Origin: Strigops habroptila
Taxonomy: Eukaryota > Chordata > Aves > Psittaciformes > Psittacidae
Assembly (NCBI RefSeq): GCF_004027225.2
Contig: NC_044282.2
Location: forward strand, 74,224,287-74,288,286
Reading direction: 5' to 3'
DNA length: 64,000 bases
A program made the translations under genes and the position numbers. The notes under the pieces are model-generated. The model worked only from the letters and a program-made list of their open reading frames with translations. It ran no database searches and was not told the DNA's origin. This document shows, one piece after another, positions 36,003-47,942 of the stretch (positions are counted from its first letter, which is position 1; the number at the start of each line of letters is the position of its first letter).

Positions 36003-39000
36003 CTTCCAACTGCTGTAAAACAGCAGTGTGAATAGCGTAGGACTTCTCCCTGAGACAATACTGTATTTCAGTCTCACCAGCAATTTCATGTAATCAGTAT
36101 TAGATTAGGATTGATTATTGTGAAGTGGGTTACAGTGAAGGGCTCTGAAGATGGCTCTGACTTGAGTGCTGCCATTTTCCTTTTACATTTGAACACAAAT
36201 CCTGAGCACAAATACACTAACTGTGATTTTTTAAGAACATTTTAAGTTTAAAATAGGATTTTTGTTCCCACAAGGTGCTATTTCCTTCAGCAAGAATTTG
36301 ACTGAGACAGAGAATCTGCTTTTCCCTGCCACAGAAAAAGCTGTCAGAGAGTGCCAGGAGAAAGACAGTCAGAGTTGCTGCCTCTGGGAATTCAGGCTCT
36401 GAAAAATAACAGGTCCATCCTGAACCTGGTGGTAGCAGGATGATACTGTCCCAGGGAATTCAAACTATTTCGCTTGTTTTAATAAAAATTAAAATAAGAC
36501 TCCTCAGTTCAAGAAGCAACTGTATATTGTCTTGATAAGATTTATTCATGGCATTGTTTCTCCATGAAATGATGAAACAGAGCTGGCTGTTTGACTCAGT
36601 TTTGGGAGGAAATCTTATCAGAAGGTCAGAACACAGATCAAAGGTCTCTGCATGTAGCACAGAGTGATGGTTCAATGTAACTCAGCAATTTACTTTGTCA
36701 AATTCTGATTAATTTTGACATTAGTGAACCATCTAGTTTATACATAGTATATTTAGAGAGTATATATATAGTATATAAAACCCTAACTGAAGAAGTCTGA
36801 AGTTAACATTAAAATTTAACGTATTTTTCAGACTAAAATTTTTGTCTGAAGTCAGAAACCAACTTCATTTGACTAATGCAGTATTATGATAACAAAATCA
36901 AAGATGCTCCTAGATGTATTACTTTCTCGGGATGTGTTAACACCTTTTATTTACCCAGTATCATGGAAGCATGTGGCATACATTCTAATTTTGGATTTAG
37001 AAGCTGTCAAACAACTTGTAAATATCTTTCACAGTAGATAAAATTGATTTCAGCTGATTTGTCCCTATTGCCAGGGCCCTGGGTGCATGTTAATCACCCT
37101 TTCCAGCCTCACCTGACCCCTCCAACCCGTCCCTCCACCCTTCCAGCCCATTGCCCTGGCAGCCCCATTTGAGCTTGCTCAGGAGCTGGTCCTGCTGTTT
37201 GAGCTTTGCTGGAGGTAGGTTTGTGTTCAGTTCAGTCCATTCTCTTGCTGCTCCTGAGGTACTTTCTGGTTCTGCTCATCCTCCTCAATTGTCTGAGGCT
37301 TATTTTTGGGTGTCAGTATCTTTTACTATCACCAGCTTTGCCCTGCTTGGCTGCTTAAGAGCTGTACCCTGGTTGGTAAGGTCTGTGTCCCCCCCCTCTA
37401 TCGTTATGGCCTCTAACTCTTCTTAGAGTAGCTCACTTCTGCTGCTCTCTGGTTTTTTATTTTAGATGCATCTGAAATCTAAACAAGTCTACTGCAACCT
37501 TTGTTCACTGGTGTCATGAATGCCTTTCACAAATGTGGTACCTCACAAACACAGCATTATTCCTTATGGAATGTTCAGAATGGCTTTACACTTACAAGCT
37601 AAATATACTCTATGAGGGGTTTCAGGCTTCAGTGCTGAAAAAAGCTATTGCTCATATGTTTCATGAAGTGAGCAGTTCATTGCTGCTCTGCAACTCAAAG
37701 TAGATTAGAGCAGGAAGTGAGTATGTCATAGAGGCTACAAGGTCAGTGACAGACTGTGCTGGAATTCTTTATATAGTGCAAATGCTATTTTTTTCCCCTC
37801 AGATGGGTAAAATACTTCTTTATAAGTTTGTTTTAATGTCTGTCAGTTTTGTGTGATGCACATGAAGATGTCTCTTACCCAGTTTAATCTGCCTAAGTGT
37901 TTAGGTTTGGAGCATGATTGTAGTTTTGAAATGAATCTCCACTGAGTGTGTGTTGATTTGGTTTACTCTGCCAAATACTCATCGCTTCCTAAAGAGTTCC
38001 AAAACAATGGCAGGCCCATGGGCCAGCTTTGAACCATGTGTGAGCTGGTTCAGGGGCACCAGCCTAAAATGTCTTTTGGCTAAAACTCTTGAACTGCATA
38101 CGTGATATTCTCAGCACTGCCTACTGATTTTACTTTATTGTAATAAATTAGTAACCAATACAGCCTTAGCTTTGGTCATAGTCTGCACTGAACCTTACTG
38201 ACAACGGTAATAGTTGAACTCCTTTAAAGTTGACTGAAGCACGATCCTGGTTTTAATTTTTGCCTAACTAGAAAACTTATGCTCCTAATTGCATTAAGAG
38301 AAGAAAAATTGATCTAAGTTGAATTAACTTTCACTCTGTCCCATATTGTAATCTAAAAGAATGCAGGAATAAATTGCCAGATGCTAGGACATTTTCTTGT
38401 TGGAGAGTAAGAGTAGGAAAAGTTCAGGGAATGTGATTGCCACAAGTTCTTGATGATAATAATAGTTAAAAACAATCAAATTGTAGCCTCAGAAGTTGTG
38501 TGTGGATTTTGGGGGAAGATCTTGCATGGTTCTGAGGTTGTGAAACTTTCTATACAAGTTCCTCTTTTGAATCTCTAACATCTTCAGCCAAGCGCCATGC
38601 AAGCTAAGCAGAAAGACTTCTATTTTACATACCAGCTAGTTTCATTTTCTCTTCAGTTGTTAACACTTTGGGAAATATACACTTAAATTGCTTTTTAGAA
38701 CTTCCCTCAAAAAAAGACTTTCATGTTACTGAAGTGTAACCCAGGGATATATGGAAAGCGAAACTAGAAGAGATCTGAAGGCTGCCCAGCCTTGGAGTTT
38801 CGTACTCCACATAGCGCAAGGAAGAGTCTTAGAGGCAGCAGTTAGAGACATGAGTTTGGTTTGAGCCAGTCTTACTGCAGGGTTTGGCTTTCAAGGAGGC
38901 ATTTAGTACTGCACAGACAAAAGTGCTGGTTCGGGGGGCTCTTTGGATGGACCTAAGAGTTTGCATTTCTGATTTTTATTATCCACATGTTTCAGTTGCC

Positions 39001-42000
39001 CCCAAGAACTTTGGCTAGTCACATTGCATTGTTGATTATAAAAGCCCGGAAAAACAAAAAGGACAATGCATCAGAGTGCTTCAGAGAAACTGTGCTTTAC
39101 ACTTCACAAAAATCAATTGGATATACAAGAAAGAAATACTTCAGTGGAGATACAGATGGAATTGTTTTGTATAGAACATAGTATGTCCTGCTTCATGGCT
39201 TTCAGATGTACGGAACTTGCAGCAAGTCAGATATTGGAAGAATTACGCAGATTAGATTAGCAATGACATATGCTGGAGAGCGTAACTTTATCCCGTTCAC
39301 CAATGTGTCTTATGTGTCGTATCTGTCTTCCAGGTGTAGAAGAGATCCCATGCTAATACTCTGGCTGTGGCAGCTCACTGTTGAGATTAAGCCACATGTT
39401 CAGGGTGACACAATAGTGTCAGGGTGACTTCTGGAGATCTAAGCAAAGCTCATAAATTACAAACTCATCACACTGGCACACTGGCTCTCATCACTGTTGC
39501 AGTCTGCCTCCCAGAAGCTTGCAGGTTTGATGGGCAGTGGTCAATAAGGTTTTCACAGGGCTCTAAGGCGCCACTTAATCAGGTTTATAGCAGAGGCCCC
39601 ATTTGGAACAGATGGAGAGAAGAGGCTGTGGTGTTGCACAAGGCTGGGAGCTGCTGAGCACTATTTCCCTCAATATCTCAGTACAACTGCCATATCGGTA
39701 CATGTGGCAACAGGGAAGTACAATAAAGCAGAGTTGGGACATGAAGAACAGTCTTTCACAACTTTATAACAGACTAACTGATAGTAGCCTAAGCAGGGCT
39801 GCTTGTGCTCCTCCTTGGAGGACAGGCTGAGTATAGAATTCCAGTGTGTGCATGGTTTTCATTAAGCTTTGTGTAACTTTTCAGAGTTGATTTTTATGAA
39901 AGCACCATGAGTTATTTATTAAGTAGTTTAAATTTGTGGACTGTGCATTCAGGATATGGGATTTTTACTTGTGCTTTAATGTTGTGATTTAAAACCAGCA
40001 TAGTTTCCAATTTTTGCTTTTTTTAATAGAACATTGATTATCAAGTGATGCTGTGTGTAACTTTGTGGGTTATTTTGTGACTATCATGGATTACCTCACA
40101 GTAGAACTCAAAGCTGGGAGCTATGCTGTCATTACATAGGATTTAACTTCATCCACTGTCTGTCTTACTCATGCTTTTTTAACTTTATAAAACTTCCTAA
40201 GTATAGCAAGTGTATAAAACCTTCAAACACTCTTTACAAAGGTGTGAACAAGCAGGTTATTTGGATTTTGTAAAAAACAAACAAGAAATGAACAGAAATG
40301 AGTGGTACAAAAATGAGTGATTTCAAGTTAGTGTTAACAATGGAAGGCAGAGGGTGTGAAGTTCTTGGTGCATAAAAGTTTTTGCTGTGGCCTCTTCTTT
40401 CTAGTCCTAGTTCTACTTTCTGGAGGGAGAGAAGCCTGAAAGCCACCCTGCTTTGCAGGTGAGGGGATCAGAAGTCAGCAACGAGCTTTTGTTTTCAATA
40501 GCCTGAAGGCAGAAAGGCTGATAGGACAGTCTGAGATAAACTGCTATTCCCAATATGAAGAGCTATTCCCATTTGAGGATCTTGTAAGACCAGGCTTATA
40601 ATTCCTTCCCTCTTTGTTACTGGTTTTGGTTCGTGGGGGTGTTACTGTTTTGGGGTTGTGGTTTTTGTTTTGCTTGGGGGCTGGGGGTACATTTATGATG
40701 CTTTCTTAGTTCCCAGCACTGGGATTCCACCACACCCAAGGTTCCTCAGAGCTCAGTATCAGTTCTTGAGATGTTTGCCAGGCTTGGCTGTAGTAGCCAG
40801 CTCTCTGCAAGGTTTTCTTGTGTTCTGGTGTTTCACATATTACCACAGTGGGCTGGCAAGCAAGTGGGCTCTGGGGCTCATGGGGTGAAGCTAATCCATG
40901 CTTTTGCACTCTTGCAGAAATCCTGGCAGTACTTTAGGCCATGAGGAGAGTTGGATGGAGGACAAGGGTTGGGGAGGAGGTTAGAAATTGCATTTGGGAC
41001 TCTGCTGGGAGTCTTAATATTGGTAATGTGTTCAGTGGGATAAAGTAGGAAAAGTGCTTGTTTGGGAAAGCTGACAAGAGACCAGCAAGATATGTTTTGG
41101 TGCTACAGATCAGAAGACTGCTTCCTGACACTTTACTTGGCTGGACGGGCTTAACTTACTATTTTAGAGCAAACAACAAAGCAGCTCTGCATTGTAGTGC
41201 CAGAGCAGTAATAGAGCACTTCCTGGACTTAAATTCAATTTTACATTCCCTGAGGAAATACACATGGTTTTCAGTGAAATAAATAGAGTTTAGTATGTTT
41301 GGTATTAATATTATTGGCTCCTTGCTGTTCGTATGCGTTTTTGTGCCAGAATAATTTTATATGAGAAAAATATGTCTTGAAAGGTTTGTCCAGATGCAAT
41401 GCAATACTTCTTACTTAGAAAATGCCTCCAAAAGGCCTCATGGGGTGTTCTGTGCTGTACATTGATCTATAATATGACAGACTGACTCAAACTGATCTTC
41501 ACATAGTGTTTAGCTCCTTCTAACACTTTCTGTGATAGTACTTTCATTTGAAAATCAAGGATGTTAGAGGGGAGAATAGGTGGGAAAAAGAAGCACTTCC
41601 AGAATGGCAAACTCTGAAGCTGAACCAAGAAGAAAGGATGGGATGGCAGCTGAGTAAGTCATTGAACAAAAGGTACTATTTAATCCTGGAGACTGTAGTG
41701 ATGGTTTTTGTGCCAGGCCCTCAGTGCATCCACCACCAAATACATGAGTGAGTGGGTTTGATGTTAAGAAGTTGGGACAAGGAGCTCAAAAGGAGAAGGT
41801 GATAGTTTGTGACGGGCTGAATGATGTTTTGGGTAGTTAGGAGCAGATGACTTGAGTTGTACAGGGCAAGACTGATTCTAAACAGAATCCTTTGTAGTCA
41901 CCACTTGTGTGCCTGATTAGAGGAGGAAAAACATCTACCCAATATGTTAGTATCTGATACGACTTTTTAAGGTGTATATTGAGTCCATATCATGAAGTGT

Positions 42001-42251
42001 AATGCCAGTGGTATTACGTGAGTCACAAGGTAAATGACAACAGCCAAGGTCTCAACTGCAGGACTCTGGATCTTTGGGTGTGCTTAAGAATTGATAGCTG
42101 GCAGATAACAGGGCTGAGAGATTTGTTATCAGGGTCTACTTCAGCATGTTGCTGCTTCCTCAGGGCTCAGCCCATCTCTTGCATAAGACTCTTTAAATCT
42201 AACGTGAGTCCTGTAAGTACAAGGGATGGTGGGGCTCTAATCATGGCACAA
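36003..42251. other. Intergenic DNA, nothing recognised
   Basis: No gene was recognised. A short TA-rich microsatellite lies at 36738-36779. Overlapping open frames at 38987-39427 resemble no protein I know. A G-rich stretch lies at about 40630-40690. Confidence 0.45.
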
Positions 42252-42345
42252 GATCATAGAATCAACTGGGTTGGAAAAGACCTTTATGATCATCAAGTCC
42301 AACCTTTACTCCTGGACTGCCAAGGCCATCACTAAAGCATGTCAC
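42252..42345 (-). mobile_element. CR1 3' fragment
   Basis: The reverse-complement tail ATCATAGAATCAACTGGG is followed by GGAAAAGACCTTTATGATCA and TCCAACC. It belongs to the same subfamily type as 26383 and 31857. Confidence 0.85.
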
Positions 42346-45300
42346 GTAAGCAAACTGTGTGGTTTTGTGAGAAGACCAGTTATGTTAAAGCACCTGGATG
42401 ACTGCAAACTAATGTATAGCTCTGAGGCATTGATATGAAAGTTAGCACTAACTTACTATGCCATCAAATAACTAGTTTCTAACAGAAGCATATGTGTAGT
42501 ATCTTGCCAGTTGCTGCAAACTGAGATTTGCATCATGTGGATGAAGATCATTTCAGTAAGTAGTAACTGAGCCCAGTACAGCTGATTTGTTCCATTCCCC
42601 TATGCAGGCACACCCTGTAACAGCAGCAGCTCTTCAGTTGAAAATCAGCAGTTCCTTTACTAAATTTGACACATGACACTCAGAATTTCTCATCTGCTGC
42701 GGCTGTTGTATTTTTTCAGTGTCAGGAAACTTTTGGTTTATGTTAGTCTTTACTGCAAACCAGCATTGTTATTTTTGTTCAAGATTTGTCAGGCCTTTTT
42801 TTCTTCCTGATTTAGAGAGAACATTGCTTTTGTTAGACTGGCATTTTAGGGGGCTTTTTAGTTTTGAAAAATATTTTAAAAGTATTTTTGCTATATATTT
42901 AATAGCATGGCAAATGTTCAAAGTGGGTATGTGTGGGGGGGAAATCATTGTTCTCAATGATTGTTTCCTCTATTCCTCTAATGGTAGCTGTACATAATTA
43001 TTTGGCAATGTGACAATAGCTTATGTAGATGTGTTGAGATAGGTTTAAATGAGTCTTAGATACTAGTAGAAATTGTGCTGTAATAGCAGAGGCTGTGCAA
43101 ACCTGCTGGGGGCTCCCAGTGAACATGCAGAGGTGAATCCAGAGTTACTGTAGCTATGCTGCTAATATTTGAACTGGTTTATGTGTTTCCAGTTTGGCCA
43201 GAACTTGGAGCCACAGGCATACCTGAGCTCTGCACACAGATGTATCCAGAGTCCAGAGAGCGCCCTTTCAGCATTAGCAGGCTGAAGGAGAAGGCATATA
43301 GGAATGAAAATGGCATATAGGATCTGTGATGTCATTTTCTCAAAATGTTGGGATCACAGAGGGTTGAGCTTTTGTCTACTTCAGTGATCCTACAAGTACC
43401 ATCCTCAATACAAAACTGCAGAACCTGTCTTATATTTAGTTATGCATTTTTAGGTAGAGTCAACATTACAGAGAGGTTTGGAAGCAACAAGGCTTGTTTG
43501 CATCCACAGTAGCCTTATAGAAAATCTGTAGAAATATCTTAAGTGTGTGCAGATTTCTGGGTCTTATTCGTTATGGGTAAAAGTACTATGTTTAGTTAAG
43601 CTTGTACTTGGTCATCCTCAAGCCACCTACTCTATGCATATATAAAAAACCTCTCAAGGGGGCACTCTTGGTTTAAGCACAGTATGGAGTAGGTGCAGTT
43701 TCATCTTGATTTTCCTTTGTACATTGGCAGGAAAGCTTAAGGAGCTCTGAGAATGACTTTCAAGTCACAGTTAAAATAAGCTAAGATAAAATAAGAAAAT
43801 ATTTAATAAGTGTTACATAAGGTAAAGGATCTTCGTTATTATAATTCCGGTATAAAGTAAATCTAGTTATATAACGTCTACAACCAGAATTTTGACTTTC
43901 ACTTAAAATAGGATCATACCAGGAATGAAGGCTTATTATTTAGGAATCTGATATTTACTTGACTGACTTCTTTCATTCTTTTTATTCCTTCTGCAGCTGT
44001 AAGTTTTTTGGTGTAAGAACAAGGGGAAAATCAGCTGTCACTGTATGCGACGCTATGGATTTCCTGCTGTTACAGACTAGGATACATAAACTGAGCAGAC
44101 CCATAGAGACAGTGAAAAATGTAGTAATTATCGGAAGAATGTATTTGGTAATTTAGAGGAAGATTCCTACTTGTTGTCTGTTTCCCAAACCCATGATAAT
44201 TGAACTGCAGTTTATTCTAAACCTGGATGCTATTCAGCTTCTTTTACTACCTCTGGAACAGTTAGATTGCTCTTTGTTGTCAAGCACTGGGATAATTATT
44301 AGCTCTTCAAAGAGCAGACACATAAATATGATGTTATGGTACTACCTATCCTAACAATGCCACCACAAAACAGCCCAAGAAAAACTGGCAGTAAGGAAAG
44401 AAAATGACATTAAACCCCTATTTTTACTTTCTTACTATTGGCTTGCTGCAAGAGCATTTAGTAGGTAAAACTGAACTATGTCTTGGGCCCTCGAGTGAGA
44501 AATTCCTTCAAAGAAACAAGCCTTGTATTCTTCACAAGGAGGATTAGCAGTTCCTAAATGCCTGACTAATTTCTTAAACACAGGCCCTGTTGCTAAAGGA
44601 AACTACAGTGCTTCTAATACTTCACTGTTACATGCTTCCACTTAACTGCATCAAGACAACACAGAAGCAGGAAAAGAAAGAGCTTGACAGAGTGAAAGAG
44701 CTGAGCTCAGAGCGTAACAGTTATGGAGCCAAGTCGATCGGAATTATTTGCAAGTGTATCTGTATTCAGTGTAGAAGAATCAGCTCTGAAACATTAAAAA
44801 ACAGCCTCACAAGCTGGAGGCATGTCAGTCATCTTTTTGATGGAACAATGGATGAATTGGTTGGAGTATCAAGGGTTCACATGCTGATCACTTGTAGGCT
44901 ATTTCCACTATTAGCACCCGTGTCCTTTGCAGCAGCTTCTGCTTCTCTGCCAGCTGCTATCTGCTCTGCTCTGCCCTGCTCCACATGCGCCACCCCGGGA
45001 TGAAAGCTTCAGCTCCAGCAGAGAGCTCATCAGAGCCAGAAGACCTCTTGATACTTGGAGATAATCATTATTATTAGTGCCAACACCCCTTTTGGGTGAC
45101 TGTCAGCCTAATCTATAGCACCAAATTGGCTATCCTCATTTGTTAATTAATTTTGTTCATAAAATCCTCCTCTGAGGGCCAGGGAATAAATGTTACCATT
45201 AAGGACTTAAATAGGCTTTCAGATGAAATGCCACAACCAGCTGCAGGTCAGCAACAAACCATTCTTTGTTAAGGTGTTTTCCTTTTACAGAGATACAAGC

Positions 45301-45999
45301 TGAATAATCTCATCTTTTTAAGGTAGACTGTTAAGGTGGACTTCTTCTATCACCAGAAACATCCAAGAGGTCATAGTAGCAGAAGGAAATTGTAAGGAAT
45401 GAATTTTGAACTATTCATTATTTTAGTACAGCATTTTCTGAAAAACCCTGTGAAAAGGGTTACAATATTCTCCTACTTATGGTTAATATTTTATACATTT
45501 TTTTGACCTGTTACTAATATTTTAAAGTAAAAATCTTAAGCAAAAATAAACCCTTTCTGGCCCACACAAGAATTATCAAGCTGGAATCAAGACTGATATA
45601 CACAGAAATTGGAATTCTAATCTTACCCAGGTTAATAAAATAAATCATTTCAGCTGTCATAGAAAAATACTTGAATACAAATTTTTAAAATGGGGTAGAT
45701 TTGGGTAGAAAATGGCAGGGTAAAACATCAGAAGACAAGATAAAGGGAAATAGCCAAGGAGTTCAAATTTAATGTGTGAGAGTGGTTATTACTTTAACTG
45801 CTTCTACTTACTTTTCTTCTCAGTATAATGGTAGCTATCACACTGGGACACATAGTATACATAGTAAGAACCTTGGAGTTCCTCCTGAAGATTACATCTA
45901 ATAGACTATAGAAAATAACCTGGGTGTTGTTACAATGCACCATTAGCTCATTCGGTAGATTTATTAGAATGAAGATGATACGAACATGCTGGTTAATTG
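42346..45999. other. Intergenic DNA, nothing recognised
   Basis: There is no recognised exon or repeat. An open frame at 44590-45003 (137 codons) has no recognisable domain and is probably chance. Confidence 0.45.
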
Positions 46000-47942
46000 C
46001 GTGCTACTGAAAACAGCCCTAGTGTTCACTGTGATCCACAAAATCTGCTCTGAATCAATGCTCTGGAATTCTGAGGTGCCTTTATGGAAGATCCATCAGC
46101 CTTTCTACTGTCTGGGGAGCTGCTCACTGGAGCAACAATTTTCCTTGAAGCACCCCCTTTTTGATTGTCTTTCCTTGCAATTCATGTACCGTGCCTCTAC
46201 GGTTGAGGTTGACCTTTCCATCCCACTTCCTCATATCCTCTCCGTGGTCACGCAGGTAAAACACTGGGTGGCCCATGTTGTGTACCCACTATATCCTCTC
46301 CCTGGCAGAGGAATAGCTGAGATACTGGTTGTCCAGGTGGGAGTAGGGCATATCCTCTGTGAACTGCTGGAACTCCTGGAACATCTTCTCCACAGCCAAG
46401 ATGCAGGCCCATAGGGAAGAAGAGACTTTCTTCACATTGCCAAAGTTGGCCAGTCAATTCATCCACTGTTTGTCCCTCTCCAGCTTTCCAGGCCATTACT
46501 GCCAACGAGTTGGCATACAATGGTGTGTTCCATTATCTTCTGCCACGTGGGCTGAGTGCACTGGACTTCACCTGGATCTTTGGATAACTGCTCATCACCA
46601 GGCCATCACAAATCACCTCCAGTACAGCTAATTCCCTCAGGTACTGGATACCTCTCTTCATGGTTATCTGCTTACCTGGGTGACCTAAAACATCTTCCTT
46701 GAAGGGATAACCTTTCCTTCATGCCTGACAAAAAGTCACCTCCAGAGGCTGAGAGCTTGTGCTCCTTTTCCAATCACTTTGTCAATGCCTTCTCCAAAGG
46801 GATTCCAGCTGCTTGGCTTCCCTACCCTCTAATTCAAGGCTACTTGGCCTCATTATCCCAGCACTGGAGCAGCCAAATGACACTGTGCTTGCCTGGACTA
46901 TACCTGAAATCTTTTTGCATATCTTGCAGCTCTCTCAGGGATAGAGAGCAGGTGGTTACCACCTTGAGTGCTGCTTCTTCCTCCTCCTTTTCTTGTGAAG
47001 GCCCTGCTTCAGAGCACCCTGCTCTGTCCACCTCTTCCTCCTTCCCGTTCTTAGTAGGAATTTTCAAGAGATGGTTCCCACAGTACAGAGATGATTGCAA
47101 TACTGAGTACAAATACCAGCTTAGCCTCAAGACCAGTAATTTTATTGTACCATAAGCCAGTGTTACAAAGGACATCAACATGATAACCTTAATGCAGGCC
47201 CCAGAAGTGATGAACAGCACAACAAGGAACATATACAGCAAGTAAGGTGTTAATAATGCAACTCTGAGAACAAATAAATCAACATCGTGATCAGTAAACT
47301 AATATAATGAATGCTTGTAACAAACTTGTTGTAACATGCTCAGGTCAGATTTGTTGTTATCTCAACCCTTTGTGCCCCATGTTAAGTGCCAAAAGGGAGT
47401 GTCATGGTGTAGCCTGGCAGGCAGCTCAACACAGTGCAGCTGCTAACTCACTTTTCCCCAGTGGGATGGGGGAGAGAATTGGGGCAAAAAAGGTAAAATT
47501 TGTGGGTTGATATATAGACAGTTTAATAGGACAGAAAAGGAAGAGAAAATATTAATAATGACGAAAGAATTTTGAAAACAAGGGATGTACAGTGCAGTTG
47601 TTCACCACTTGCTGACCAATGCCCAGCACCTTCCTGAGCAGCAGCAGCCCCACGGCAGCTTTCCCCCCCAGTTTATATCCTGAGCATGACACCATATGGT
47701 CTGGAATATCCCTTGGGCCAGTTGGGGTCAGCTGTCCTGGCTGTGCCCCCTCTAATGCTCCCCAGCCTCCTCGCTGGTGGGCTGGGGTGAGAAGCTGAAA
47801 AGTCCTTGACTTAGTGTACGCACTGCTCAGCAAGGGCTAAAACATCAGTGTGTTAGCAACATTATTTCATCCTAAATCCAAAACACAGCCTGTGCCAGCC
47901 ACTAGGAAGAAAATTAACTTGATCCCAGCCAAAACCAGGACA
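46000..47942 (-). mobile_element. Endogenous retrovirus remnant: 5' LTR plus broken gag-like region
   Basis: This is an old retroviral insertion in minus orientation. The LTR (47942-47400) is followed, going down the plus coordinates, by a possible primer-binding segment starting TGG at 47391. It is then followed by gag-like coding remnants: one frame open at 47241-46840 (133 codons, hydrophobic start then Glu-rich), an interrupted part, and another open at 46520-46248 (90 codons). Similarity to the avian gag-like family continues to about 46060. Stops and frameshifts break it, and I see no pol, env or 3' LTR. The left border is approximate. It is assigned by recognition of the family; the class was not determined. 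Confidence 0.75.
47400..47942 (-). repeat. Retroviral LTR (543 bp), minus orientation
   Basis: On the minus strand it begins TGTCCTGGTTTTGGCTGGGA and ends CACCATGACA, giving TG...CA termini. A TATAAA (minus, 47677-47672) and an ATTAAA (minus, 47527-47522) lie about 145 bp apart, as expected for U3, R and U5. No target-site duplication can be checked because the other end of the element is missing. Confidence 0.82.

Noticed and set aside
46721..47155. 144-codon + strand frame
   Set aside because: It is the antisense shadow of the minus-strand retroviral gag-like remnant.
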